Source of the DNA: Oscillospiraceae bacterium
Lineage (GTDB): Bacteria > Bacillota > Clostridia > Oscillospirales > Oscillospiraceae
Assembly (NCBI GenBank): GCA_020025425.1
Contig: JAHHSD010000002.1
Location: forward strand, 1 to 64,000
Length of the DNA: 64,000 nt
Reading direction: 5' to 3'
The translations under genes were made by a program, and so were the position numbers. Positions 41,185 through 49,543 of this stretch are shown piece by piece. Numbering within the stretch: the stretch's first letter is position 1; each line of letters begins with the position of its first letter. The notes under the pieces were generated by a model. The model made no database searches, had not been told where the DNA came from, and saw only the letters and a program-made list of their open reading frames with translations.

Positions 41185-42600
41185 TCACGCGTAGCCCACC
41201 ATAACCGCAAAGGTCATGAACAGGAACTCCAGAACGAGGAAAATCACGAACAGAGGGGCAGCAAACTTGTACCACTTGTTCAGGGGCACACCCATCAGGC
41301 CGCAGCACAGTGCGCAGCCGGTGGGCCAGAAGAAATCGGAGAAACCGTTTCCCAACTGATAGGCCATAACAGCGATCTGCTTGCTCAGACCAACCAGCTC
41401 TGCGGCGGGCGCCATGATGGGCATGGTGATGGTGGCCTGGCTGCTGGAGCCGTTGATGAAGAACTTCACGATATTCTGGACAATCAGCATACCATAGGCG
41501 GCCATATAGGTGCTGGCACCCTGCATAACGGAGACCAGGCCGTGAACAATGGTGTCCGTGATGCAGCCCTGCTTCATCAGGATGGTGATGCCGCGGGTGA
41601 AGCCCACCACCAGCATGGAGCCGACCATGGACTTGGTAGACTCGATAAAAGTCTTGCAGATCTCGGTGGCGGAATAGCCGCTGATAATGCCAGCAGCCAC
41701 CATGGCCATCAGGAACAGAGCGGAAATCTCGTCCACATACCAGCCCAGCTCCAGAACGGCGTACAGCAGGAAGGCGATCACGCCAAAGAACAGGAGCAGA
41801 GACAGCTTCTGGCGGGTGTTCATCTTGGTGTCCTGGAGGTCCTCCAGGCTCTTGCGCTCCACACCGTCCAGATCCAGGCCATACAGCACAGACTTCGTGG
41901 GGTCCGCCTTGACGCGGCGGGCATAGCGCATCAGATACAGAATGGCCACCGTCTCAAAGACAATGAAAATCACCCAGCGCATCCACATTCCGGAGAACAT
42001 GTCCACGCCTGCCACATCCTGAGCCACCGCCACGTTATACGGATTTGTGGTTCCGGCAGCGTAGCCCACAGATACGCCCAGGAAGATGGTTGCACCGCCT
42101 ACCAGTGCGTCATATCCCAGCGCCATAAATATTCCCACAAATATTGGGAATAATCCGTATACCTCCTCATAAATACCCATAGTGGAGGACAGAAGGCCCA
42201 GGATCAGCATGGTAATGGGCACCAGGAACTGGACCCGGCTGCCCACCTTTTTCACCATTGTGCCAAGGGCCGCATCCATGGTGCCGTTTTTCGTCAGCAT
42301 ATACACGAAGCCGTAGGCAAAGATGATCAGGAACATGATATTGGCAGCCTCGACGTAGCCCTGCTCCAGCGCCATGAACAGATCGAAGAAGCCGGGGGCA
42401 TCCACATCAATCCGCTCATAGGAGCCGGGTACTACCACCATTTTCCCGGATACGGGATCCTCCACCCGCTGATATTCACCAGCAGGGATAATGTGCGTCA
42501 GAATCAGCATCAGCACCATGATCGTAATGAGGATCACGTAGTTGTGCGGCATTTTGAACTGGCGCTTTTTTCTTGTCTTTTTTTCTTCCATGAATTGCAC
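41185..42600 (-). CDS. YfcC-family carrier, copy 2
   Basis: A 471-residue paralog of the 463-residue carrier downstream, with the same landmarks: FKMPHNYVILITIMVL, IIPAGEYQRVEDP, GIYEEVYGLFPIFVGI, NGSSSQATITMPIMAP and FFWPTGCALCCGLMGV. About 12 membrane segments. It is the promoter-proximal gene of the unit. Two starts are possible: the GTG at 42600, four bases after AAAGGAG, and an ATG nine bases later that is rather far from it; the GTG is kept with low certainty. Having two diverged copies beside one hydrolase suggests uptake and efflux, or two related substrates. Confidence 0.85.
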   Translation of the reverse strand: MQFMEEKKTRKKRQFKMPHNYVILITIMVLMLILTHIIPAGEYQRVEDPVSGKMVVVPGSYERIDVDAPGFFDLFMALEQGYVEAANIMFLIIFAYGFVYMLTKNGTMDAALGTMVKKVGSRVQFLVPITMLILGLLSSTMGIYEEVYGLFPIFVGIFMALGYDALVGGATIFLGVSVGYAAGTTNPYNVAVAQDVAGVDMFSGMWMRWVIFIVFETVAILYLMRYARRVKADPTKSVLYGLDLDGVERKSLEDLQDTKMNTRQKLSLLLFFGVIAFLLYAVLELGWYVDEISALFLMAMVAAGIISGYSATEICKTFIESTKSMVGSMLVVGFTRGITILMKQGCITDTIVHGLVSVMQGASTYMAAYGMLIVQNIVKFFINGSSSQATITMPIMAPAAELVGLSKQIAVMAYQLGNGFSDFFWPTGCALCCGLMGVPLNKWYKFAAPLFVIFLVLEFLFMTFAVMVGYA

Positions 42601-42655
42601 TTTTCTCCTTTTCCCTCAGTGTTCTGCACGACACACACTGTCGCCTAGCACAGAC

Positions 42656-42686
42656 AGTATAAAGGTTAAAGTAACTTGAATGTCAA
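42656..42686 (-). promoter_or_regulatory. MerR-type promoter of the YfcC-amidohydrolase unit
   Basis: Minus-strand TTGACA (42686-42681), a 19-base spacer and TATACT (42661-42656). The over-long spacer holds the imperfect dyad AAGTTACTTTAACCTT. A 19-bp spacer with internal dyad is the hallmark of promoters activated by MerR-family proteins through DNA twisting. Confidence 0.75.
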
Positions 42687-42714
42687 TATAAAATTTGATA
42701 TAATATGAAATAAT

Positions 42715-42747
42715 TTGACATCAGCACGAATCTGTTTCGTGCATAAT
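42715..42747 (+). promoter_or_regulatory. possible promoter and dyad upstream of the MerR gene
   Basis: TTGACA (42715-42720) and CATAAT (42742-42747) are 21 bases apart. The spacer holds a perfect 7-bp inverted repeat GCACGAA-TCTGT-TTCGTGC (42724-42742). It may be a second regulator site or an autoregulatory element. Confidence 0.45.
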
Positions 42748-42797
42748 CTATATTTTTCCAGTCCTGTCATCCCGCAGAAAGGAAGGAAGCACAGAGA

Positions 42798-43544
42798 ATG
42801 AATGAATTCTTCAGCATAGGAGTTGTCTCAGAGCTTTTGAATATCCCCGCCAGCACACTCCGCTTTTGGGAGGACAAGGGACTGATTGCCACACACAAGC
42901 TGCCAAATGGGTACCGGGGTTATGTGTACCAGGACCTGACCCAAATTGCGAATGTGATCTTTTTGCGGAATCTGGGGGTTCCCGTGTCCAGGGTCTCTCA
43001 GTTCACCACCTACTCTCTGGACGAATATGCCGATCATATCACCACGCTCCAGAAGCAGCTCCTGCAAAAGCTCCAGACCTATCAGGATATGCTGACCCGG
43101 TCTGAGTACCAGATCAGGAGCCTGGACGAGGTTCTTCGTCTGAGCGTCCAGGAGCCATTCTTTGAGCCAATTCCATTCGAAGCGGTGGAACCTTTTGATT
43201 ACCTGGAAAAAGAAAAGATCATACGCTACATCCAGCAGCCCTCCCAATATGTCAGATATTTTGATACACGGGACATGCAGACCGAAACACGCTGCATCAT
43301 CGTCCCCCCGGAAGAAAAAGGCTCCTCTCCCCTGTGGCGGCGAACCCCTGAACAGCAGACCCTTGTCTTTCTGATCCGAGAAATGGTAGACCAGAATTTC
43401 AAAAGTGACGTAGAAGAAACCTTATCCAAAATCCAGAAAACCTATCGGACCCAGCATCTTCTGGCCCAATACCTTGTCACCGCCAACGAAAACGGAAAGA
43501 TGATCGACTACCTGAAGGGCTACGTGGAGGTACAGCCGCGCTAA
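42798..43544 (+). CDS. MerR-family transcriptional regulator
   Basis: A 248-residue regulator. The N-terminal winged helix (about 5-70) reads FSIGVVSELLNIPASTLRFWEDKGLI, quoted here in its core as IPASTLRFWEDKGLI, then LTQIANVIFLRNLGVPVSRV. A coiled-coil dimer helix follows at about 80-118. The C-terminal part (about 120-248) has no cysteine metal-site pattern typical of metal sensors, so an organic effector is more likely. AGGAAGGAAG precedes the ATG. It is divergent from the YfcC-amidohydrolase genes and is their probable activator. Confidence 0.9.
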   Translation: MNEFFSIGVVSELLNIPASTLRFWEDKGLIATHKLPNGYRGYVYQDLTQIANVIFLRNLGVPVSRVSQFTTYSLDEYADHITTLQKQLLQKLQTYQDMLTRSEYQIRSLDEVLRLSVQEPFFEPIPFEAVEPFDYLEKEKIIRYIQQPSQYVRYFDTRDMQTETRCIIVPPEEKGSSPLWRRTPEQQTLVFLIREMVDQNFKSDVEETLSKIQKTYRTQHLLAQYLVTANENGKMIDYLKGYVEVQPR

Positions 43545-43919
43545 CGTCTTATCGGGCGGAATCTCCGCTGTCAGACTATGCTCACACAGAATCAGACAGA
43601 TTTTTTCGTCCATAGCCCGGCATTTCCGTATGTGTGTGAACAAATCGGTGCAGGCAGGCTTTTATTAACTGTTTGATTGCCGCAAATCTAAACAAAGCGC
43701 TTCTGTTGATAAAAGTCTTATCACCAGAGCTGCTTTGTTTATGGTATTTTTGATGATTCAATATAAAATAACAGATAACGGAAATCAGGCTTTTTGAAGG
43801 CCGTGCAGGCTCCCCTGCATAGATCCGGTGACACGGACACCCTTGGCTTGCCGCTGTCCGTGCGCCCCACATCCAACCAGATCGGACAGCCGATTAAGGA
43901 GGTTTATGATCAGCAGGTT
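43545..43919 (+). other. gene-poor stretch with a probable terminator and leader
   Basis: After the MerR stop the only clear structure is an imperfect hairpin at 43690-43740 whose outer arms AAACAAAGC and GCTTTGTTT are perfect. A strong ribosome site AAGGAGG (43896-43902) precedes a 5-codon ORF (43906-43923, Met-Ile-Ser-Arg-Leu) whose stop overlaps the next gene's ATG. Frames through the rest look like noise. Confidence 0.5.
43690..43740 (+). terminator. probable terminator downstream of the MerR gene
   Basis: Outer stem AAACAAAGC/GCTTTGTTT plus an inner stem around TGATAAAAGTCTTATCA, with a T-rich 3' side. Confidence 0.55.
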
Positions 43920-44951
43920 ATGAAGAAAAACAATCAATTAAAATCCATTCTGACCGGACTGGGCACCATGCTCCTGCTCACCGCCCTGCTTTTTGTGCTG
44001 TTCCGCGATCACGCCGAGGTACTGGGGGATGCAGTGATCCGGCTGGGGCTGCTGGGCACACTGGCGCTGGCCGCTGCGGGACTGTGGTATCATGTATTTG
44101 ATGTCCTGATTTGTTTCAATCTGATCCGCCCCGTCCTGCCCGGTTTTACGATTTCTCAGGCCATTGACGTGACCTTCCTGGGGATATTCGGAAATGTTTC
44201 CACATTGGCTGTGGGCACCCTCCCCATGCAGAGCTGGTATCTGCACCAATGCGGTCTGGCAGTCGGGCGGAGCGTGGGGCTTTTAACCCTGGAGTATGTC
44301 CTCCACAAATCCTCCGTTCTGCTGTTTGCCGCTGTCATGCTCAGCTGGCAATGGCGCTGGCTCAGCGAGGCTGTTCCATTGCTCTCCCCCTATATTATCG
44401 GTGGATTCGCGGTATGCCTCGCCGTCATCGCTGCGCTGATCCTCCTGTGCGTGTGGGAGAAGGCGGCCCAGTGCGCGCTTTGGCTGTTGGGAAAACTGCC
44501 GGATCACGGCAAATGGGCCAAGAGGCGGAACCACCTGCGCTATCAGGTAGAGGCCCTTCATCGGGCCTCCAGGAGCACCCTCCGGGACAAGCAGCTTGTC
44601 CTTCGGGTTCTGGCGCTGAATGCCGTAAAGCTGTTTGGTCTGTATGGAATCCCCGTGCTCTGCATGAAATTACTGGGCATATCCGGGCCAAACCTGCTGC
44701 ACACAGAGCTGCTCACAGCTTTGATGTACCTCATTTCCAACTCCCTCCCCAACATTGCGGGCATGGGACCCACGGAGTTCGCCTTTCTCACGCTTTACAC
44801 CCCCCTGCTCGGTGAGGCCAAGGCGGCGGCCGTACTGCTTTTTTATCGGATTTCCACTTATTACATTCCGTTTTTGGTCAGTGTGCCTGTATTCCTGCAT
44901 GCCCAGAAAAAGAGAAAAACGGAAAAGCATCATCAGACGGAGGAACCATGA
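43920..44951 (+). CDS. UPF0104/LPG_synthase_TM flippase-like membrane protein
   Basis: A 343-residue membrane protein with about eight hydrophobic segments of the lysylphosphatidylglycerol-synthase transmembrane family (YbhN/UPF0104), without the synthase catalytic domain. Family landmarks are LGIFGNVSTLAVGTLPMQSW and the late SNSLPNIAGMGPTEFAFLTL segment. Such domains move or shield lipids in MprF-like proteins. The ATG at 43920 lacks a close ribosome site of its own and overlaps a 5-codon ORF that has AAGGAGG, suggesting coupled translation. The end overlaps the next ATG (ATGA), linking it to a patatin-like phospholipase. Confidence 0.82.
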   Translation: MKKNNQLKSILTGLGTMLLLTALLFVLFRDHAEVLGDAVIRLGLLGTLALAAAGLWYHVFDVLICFNLIRPVLPGFTISQAIDVTFLGIFGNVSTLAVGTLPMQSWYLHQCGLAVGRSVGLLTLEYVLHKSSVLLFAAVMLSWQWRWLSEAVPLLSPYIIGGFAVCLAVIAALILLCVWEKAAQCALWLLGKLPDHGKWAKRRNHLRYQVEALHRASRSTLRDKQLVLRVLALNAVKLFGLYGIPVLCMKLLGISGPNLLHTELLTALMYLISNSLPNIAGMGPTEFAFLTLYTPLLGEAKAAAVLLFYRISTYYIPFLVSVPVFLHAQKKRKTEKHHQTEEP

Positions 44952-45793
44952 CCATGAAAACTGGAATTGTAGACGTCGGCGGCGGAATGCGCGGGATCTA
45001 TGCCGCCGGGATCCTGGATACCTGCCTGGAGCGGGGCGTTCACTTTGACTGCTGCATCGGTGTCTCTGCCGGCAGCGCGAACCTGATCTCCTATTTAGCC
45101 GGTCAGAAGGGCCGCAACTACCGTTTTTACCACGAATACGCCTTCCGCAGCACCTATATGGGGACGGGCAACTGGCTGCGCACCGGCTCCTTCATCAACT
45201 TTGACTATATTTACGGCACACTGAGCAGCCAGGAGGGCGAGGACCCCCTCGACTACGGCACCATGGCCGCCGATCCCGCCCAGTTCCTCGTGGTGGCCAC
45301 CGAGGCCGACTCGGGCAGGGCCAAATATTTCTCCAGGGCCGACATCCATGAGAACGATTACCGGGCCCTGATGGCCTCCTCCTGTGTGCCCGGGGTGGAT
45401 CGTCCGGTCGAATTGGACGGCGTTGCATATTATGATGGGGCGCTGTCTGATCCGGTCCCCATTCGGAAGGCCTTTGACGAGGGCTGTGATCGGGTGATCC
45501 TGCTGCTGACCAAGCCTCTGGACATCCCCCGGCAGCCCGGGAAGGACCTTCTGCTGGCAAATATGATCCATAAAAAACATCCCGCCGCCGCTGAAAGCCT
45601 TCGTCTCCGGGCGGAGCGCTATAACAGCTCCGTTGCATTGGCCAAAAACTACGCGGAGCAGGGAAAGGTGCTGATTCTCGCTCCGGATGATATCACTGGT
45701 GTAGACACCCTCAAGCGGGACAAAGCCGCCCTCCAGCGGCTCTACGAAAAAGGCCTGCGGGACGGAGAACGCATCCCCCCGTGGCTGGGGTGA
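44948..45793 (+). CDS. patatin-like phospholipase
   Basis: A 281-residue Ser-Asp dyad lipid acyl hydrolase. The oxyanion loop is GGGMRG at residues 11-16 and the nucleophile Ser40 sits in GVSAGS (38-43). The partner Asp lies in the YYDGALSDPVPI block near residue 160, with DGA in place of the more common DGG. A C-terminal extension of about 80 charged residues follows, as in the bacterial YjjU/RssA-like group. GGAGG precedes the ATG, which overlaps the stop of the UPF0104 gene. Likely acts on membrane phospholipids at the cytoplasmic face; substrate unproven. Confidence 0.92.
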   Translation: MTMKTGIVDVGGGMRGIYAAGILDTCLERGVHFDCCIGVSAGSANLISYLAGQKGRNYRFYHEYAFRSTYMGTGNWLRTGSFINFDYIYGTLSSQEGEDPLDYGTMAADPAQFLVVATEADSGRAKYFSRADIHENDYRALMASSCVPGVDRPVELDGVAYYDGALSDPVPIRKAFDEGCDRVILLLTKPLDIPRQPGKDLLLANMIHKKHPAAAESLRLRAERYNSSVALAKNYAEQGKVLILAPDDITGVDTLKRDKAALQRLYEKGLRDGERIPPWLG

Positions 45794-45823
45794 GTTTGTC
45801 CAAGCCCATATCCATTGCCAATC

Positions 45824-45869
45824 AAAGCCCTCCAGACCTGCTGTTCAAGCAGATCTGGAGGGCTTTTTT
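45824..45869. terminator. terminator between the patatin gene and the XRE regulator
   Basis: Arms AAAGCCCTCCAGA and TCTGGAGGGCTTT extend by an inner CCTGCT/AGCAG pairing; TTTTTT follows on the plus strand, and the A tract serves the convergent gene. Confidence 0.9.
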
Positions 45870-45875
45870 ATAGGC

Positions 45876-46928
45876 TCAGGGGGCACAATCAAACTCAGTC
45901 AGCAGGAACTTAAATTCCGTATCCTCCTGTAAAAAATCCCCCTCCTTTGTGCGAAGGGACTGGAGAATCGTTTTCTGCATTTTTGGTCCAAAGCTCTTGT
46001 CCACTTCCTTGGTCCGGATGTGGCGATAGAGGGGCGAGCGGTTGATCTCCCACTTGTGCGTCAGCGATTTGAGCATGGGGACCAGAACTTTCAGGCACTT
46101 GATCCGGTTTTTGCAGGCGGAATACAGTTGAAAATGGGCTACATAGGAGCTGTATTCCCACAAATCGAACAGGATCGCCCCTTTTTTTGAGACATCAGCG
46201 ATATATTCCGCATCCTCCATACGGTTATCCTGTATGGCAATCTCCATCAAGGTCATCAGGATCTGGTGCAGCTCATTGGTGGCAGAAAGCAGTTTTTCCT
46301 CCTCAATTTTTGCCGCATCCTCTAATTTTCCTAATTTAATATAGAGATTTGCCTGGATCTGCTTTTTGTCAACGGTATCCTGGTCTGGAAGCGTTTGCAG
46401 GAATTCCTGCGCTTTTTCATACTCTTCTCGCCCAATCCATTTGGAAATCAGCATAGCCTTCGCCCGGTTCTGGATACCGCTGTCCCGGCTTTGCAGGGCG
46501 CGGTGATACAGTACCTCCACATATTCCGTATACTGCTCCCTGCTCTGTTCTCTTGGACGCATGCTCAAGGTCCCATCCAGAAACATGGCCGCATTCAGGA
46601 TCAGCGGGTAACAGGTGGGAAACTCCTTGATCTTCTGCTCGGCCGCTTTAAAAACTGCTTCCACTCCGTTTGTGTCAAGAAGCTCTGACAGGTGGTTGAG
46701 GAACATCGTGATTTCCCGGTCCGTCAGATCGTCCTGAAAGGACAGCAAGGTATTCAGATCCGTGTCCAGTAGTCTGGCCAGGGCGGGAAGCAGCGTGATA
46801 TCCGGGTACGAGTTCCCCTTCTCCCACTTATTGACCGCCGGTGTAGTCACGCCAAGGTATCCCGCAACCTGTTCCTGGGTGAAATTTTTTGCTATGCGGC
46901 GTTCTTTAATGATCTCATTGATTTTCAT
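45876..46928 (-). CDS. XRE-family regulator with helical-repeat C-terminus
   Basis: A 350-residue protein. Residues about 3-58 form a Cro/CI-type helix-turn-helix (IIKERRIAKNFTQEQVAGYL, then TTPAVNKWEKGNSYPDITLL). About 90-340 is all-helical with TPR-like pairs (YEKAQEFLQTLPDQ; LYIKLGKLEDAAKIEEE), as in RRNPP-type or stress regulators that bind peptides or proteins. The ATG has GGAGGG 7 bases before it. It is divergent from the pxp operon, 516 bases away, and is lower in GC than its neighbours. A role in pxp control is possible but unproven. Confidence 0.87.
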   Translation of the reverse strand: MKINEIIKERRIAKNFTQEQVAGYLGVTTPAVNKWEKGNSYPDITLLPALARLLDTDLNTLLSFQDDLTDREITMFLNHLSELLDTNGVEAVFKAAEQKIKEFPTCYPLILNAAMFLDGTLSMRPREQSREQYTEYVEVLYHRALQSRDSGIQNRAKAMLISKWIGREEYEKAQEFLQTLPDQDTVDKKQIQANLYIKLGKLEDAAKIEEEKLLSATNELHQILMTLMEIAIQDNRMEDAEYIADVSKKGAILFDLWEYSSYVAHFQLYSACKNRIKCLKVLVPMLKSLTHKWEINRSPLYRHIRTKEVDKSFGPKMQKTILQSLRTKEGDFLQEDTEFKFLLTEFDCAP

Positions 46929-46958
46929 GGAAGATCCCTCCGTGCTCTCATTGCCGTC

Positions 46959-46987
46959 ATTATAACAAGCTTATTTCCACGTTTCAA
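46959..46987 (-). promoter_or_regulatory. promoter of the XRE regulator gene
   Basis: Minus-strand TTGAAA (46987-46982), a 17-base spacer and TATAAT (46964-46959), 31 bases before the ATG. Confidence 0.75.
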
Positions 46988-47238
46988 TTAACTGCTGTTC
47001 CATTTCACGCTCTCTCATTTAACCACTGATAAACTTACAGGTAATGCGTCATTTATCCCGTGACTCAATTTCTTTTCCTCTCAATTGCTTCATTTTCATA
47101 CTTTATTTTTAAAAAAATACCTCTATGATAAGTATGGGAAAAATGAGAAAAAAAGTAATTCCCACAGAAAAGTACTTATAATTGTTCACTACTTTTTGTG
47201 CTCTGCTGTGCACTTTGACGAGAACAACAATAATTTTC
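46988..47238. other. AT-rich intergenic stretch between XRE and pxp promoters
   Basis: About 250 AT-rich bases between two divergent promoters. I see no ORF with a ribosome site, no RNA gene and no strong hairpin; it probably holds regulator sites. Confidence 0.5.
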
Positions 47239-47267
47239 TTGACAAAGAATAACAGTCCACCTATAAT
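47239..47267 (+). promoter_or_regulatory. promoter of the pxp operon
   Basis: TTGACA (47239-47244), a 17-base spacer and TATAAT (47262-47267), both exact consensus. The leader to pxpA is about 170 bases. Confidence 0.8.
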
Positions 47268-47443
47268 AATCGCAGTAGCATTTGACTATATTTCACGGTT
47301 TGATTATGCGATATATAGTGCAAATGCATAATTTTTGCTGTTTTGGCCACTCATGTCCTTTTCTCCCAGCAGAGAGAAACGGCACTCTGTGACCTCAACG
47401 CATGAAGCGGACCCGCTTCAAGTATCGAGGAGGGAAAACCAGA

Positions 47444-48211
47444 ATGTATAAAGTAGATCTGAACAGCGACCTGGGCGAGAGCTTCGGCGCATATACCATC
47501 GGACTTGATTCTGAGGTTATTGCCCATGTCTCTTCCGCCAACGTGGCCTGCGGCTATCATGCGGGCGATCCCCTGGTTATGGCTCAAACCGTAGCCGCCG
47601 CGAAGGCCGCCGGTGTGGCGGTGGGCGCGCATCCCGGCTACCCCGATCTGATGGGCTTTGGCCGTCGGAACATGAATTGCTCTCCCAAGGAAGTCAAGGC
47701 TTATGTCCAGTACCAGCTGGGCGCGCTGAAGGCATTTTGCGACGCTCAGGGCGTGAAGCTTCAGCACTGTAAGCCCCATGGCGCTCTTTATAACATGGCT
47801 GCCAAAGACATGGATCTGTCTATGGCCATCGCCGAGGCCGTCTATGAAGTAGACAAGGATGTGATCCTGCTGGGCCTGGCCGGCAGCAAGATGCTGGAGG
47901 CCGGCCGCCAGGTCGGTCTGCGCGTGGCCAGCGAGGTTTTTGCCGACCGTGCCTATCAGGCCGATGGTTCTCTGGTTCCCCGCAGCAAGCCCGGTGCCGT
48001 CATCCACGACAAGGACGAGGCCATTGCCCGCACCGTTCGCATGGTGCTGGAGGGCAAGGTAACTTCCATCACCGGCGAGGAAGTGGACATCGACGCCCAC
48101 TCCATCTGTGTCCACGGTGACAACCCCTCCGCAGTGGAGTTCGTCAAGAACATCCGCGCCGTCCTGGAATCCAAGGGTATCGTAATCGCTCCCATTGCTG
48201 ACATTGTGTAA
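47444..48211 (+). CDS. pxpA: 5-oxoprolinase subunit PxpA (LamB/YcsF family)
   Basis: The hydrolytic subunit of the prokaryotic ATP-dependent 5-oxoprolinase, which opens 5-oxoproline (pyroglutamate) to glutamate with PxpB and PxpC. The 255-residue protein begins [15 protein letters not shown] and shows [26 protein letters not shown] and [12 protein letters not shown]. The late [15 protein letters not shown] is also conserved in the family. The ATG at 47444 is chosen for GAGGAGGG 11 bases before it. It is first in the operon; an NRAMP-like carrier separates it from pxpB. Confidence 0.95.
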   Translation: MYKVDLNSDLGESFGAYTIGLDSEVIAHVSSANVACGYHAGDPLVMAQTVAAAKAAGVAVGAHPGYPDLMGFGRRNMNCSPKEVKAYVQYQLGALKAFCDAQGVKLQHCKPHGALYNMAAKDMDLSMAIAEAVYEVDKDVILLGLAGSKMLEAGRQVGLRVASEVFADRAYQADGSLVPRSKPGAVIHDKDEAIARTVRMVLEGKVTSITGEEVDIDAHSICVHGDNPSAVEFVKNIRAVLESKGIVIAPIADIV

Positions 48212-48256
48212 CATTGGGCTGAGCCCCTTGTCTGTGTGTATGAAAGGAGAAAATAC

Positions 48257-49480
48257 ATGAGCAATTTGTCTCAAACCGCCAAGCCCAGCCGCAGCGTATT
48301 GTTCGGCGCGGCTTTCCTGATGGCCACCTCGGCCATCGGCCCCGGCTTTTTGACCCAAACCTCCAAGTTTACCGCTCAGTACGGCGCCAGCCTGGTCCTG
48401 ATCATTTTGCTGGCTATCGTTATGGATATCACCGCACAGTCCAACATCTGGTCCATTGTGGGCGTCTCCGGGATGCGGGCTCAGGAAGTAGCCAACAAGA
48501 TCCTGCCCGGCCTGGGTGTGGTCCTGGCCGTTCTGGTCGCCATCGGCGGTCTGGCCTTTAACGTCGGCAACGTAGGCGGCGTGGCCCTGGGCTTCAACGC
48601 CATGTTCGGCCTGCCTGAAAAGATCGGCGCTGTGGTGGCTGGCTGCCTGGGTATCATCATCTTCGTCAACAAGAATGCTAAAACCATTATGGATAAGGTA
48701 GCCACCATTCTGGCCAGCATCATCCTGGTCACTGTTCTGGTTGTGGCCTTTATCTCCAAGCCTCCTATGGGCGAGGTCGCCTCCAGCCTGACCAAGTTCA
48801 ACGAGATCCCCTCCATGTTCGTGGCCCTGACCACCCTGCTGGGCGGCTCCTGCGGCGGCTACATCGCCTTCTCCGGTGCGCACCGTCTGCTGGACGCCGG
48901 CATCTCCGGTCCCAACAACGTCAAGCACATCCGTCAGAGCGTGCTCCAGGGCGTGTGCACCTCCGGTCTGGTTCGTATCCTGCTGTTCCTGGCTGTTCTG
49001 GGCACCTGCGCTCAGACTGTGGGCAATGCTGATATCATCATCAACGCCAGCAACCCCGCCGCTGAGGCCTTCCGTCTGGCCGCCGGTGATCTGGGCTACC
49101 GCATGTTCGGCCTGTGCCTGTTCTCCGCCGGTGTCTCCTCCGTGGTGGGCGCCGCCTTCACCTCCGTCTCCTTCCTGAAGACCCTGCACCCCTTCATCGC
49201 CAAGTATGAGCGCCAGTTCGTCATTGGCTTCATCGCCTTCTCCACTGTGATGATGGTCGTGGTAGGCAATGCTGCTCAGCTGCTCATCATCGCCGGTGCC
49301 TTCAATGGCCTGATCCTTCCCATCTCCTTGGGCGTCATCCTGCTGGCCGCTCACAACAAGAAAATCGTGGGCGAGTACAAGCACCCCGTGTGGCTGTCCG
49401 TCCTGGGCTGGATCGTTGTTGCAGTCTCCGCCATCTCCGGTATCAAGGCTGTCCCCGGCATCCTGAATCTGTTCCATTGA
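48257..49480 (+). CDS. NRAMP-like transporter of the 5-oxoprolinase cluster (YcsG-like)
   Basis: A 407-residue membrane protein with about 11 hydrophobic segments of the NRAMP/divalent-metal fold. The first helix reads SAIGPGFLTQTSKFTAQYGA where metal-ion NRAMPs have the Asp-Pro-Gly-Asn motif; here Gly-Pro-Gly-Phe replaces it, so metal transport is unlikely. The position between pxpA and pxpB matches YcsG in Bacillus subtilis, and a substrate such as 5-oxoproline is the natural inference. AAAGGAG precedes the ATG. GC-rich, like its neighbours. Confidence 0.88.
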   Translation: MSNLSQTAKPSRSVLFGAAFLMATSAIGPGFLTQTSKFTAQYGASLVLIILLAIVMDITAQSNIWSIVGVSGMRAQEVANKILPGLGVVLAVLVAIGGLAFNVGNVGGVALGFNAMFGLPEKIGAVVAGCLGIIIFVNKNAKTIMDKVATILASIILVTVLVVAFISKPPMGEVASSLTKFNEIPSMFVALTTLLGGSCGGYIAFSGAHRLLDAGISGPNNVKHIRQSVLQGVCTSGLVRILLFLAVLGTCAQTVGNADIIINASNPAAEAFRLAAGDLGYRMFGLCLFSAGVSSVVGAAFTSVSFLKTLHPFIAKYERQFVIGFIAFSTVMMVVVGNAAQLLIIAGAFNGLILPISLGVILLAAHNKKIVGEYKHPVWLSVLGWIVVAVSAISGIKAVPGILNLFH

Positions 49481-49490
49481 TCTCCCATAT

Positions 49491-49520
49491 TTGGGCAGAC
49501 CCGCCACCGGGTCTGCCCAA
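49491..49520 (+). terminator. intra-operon hairpin between the carrier gene and pxpB
   Basis: A perfect 13-bp stem (49491-49503 with 49508-49520) with loop CCAC, not followed by T residues. More likely an RNA-stability or processing element than a full terminator, as pxpB continues 23 bases later. Confidence 0.6.
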
Positions 49521-49543
49521 TCTTCCATAGAAAGGAGCCTCCT

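Noticed and set aside
43582..43872. 96-residue minus-strand frame in the gap before the UPF0104 gene
   Set aside because: No ribosome site or recognisable motif, and it crosses a probable terminator.
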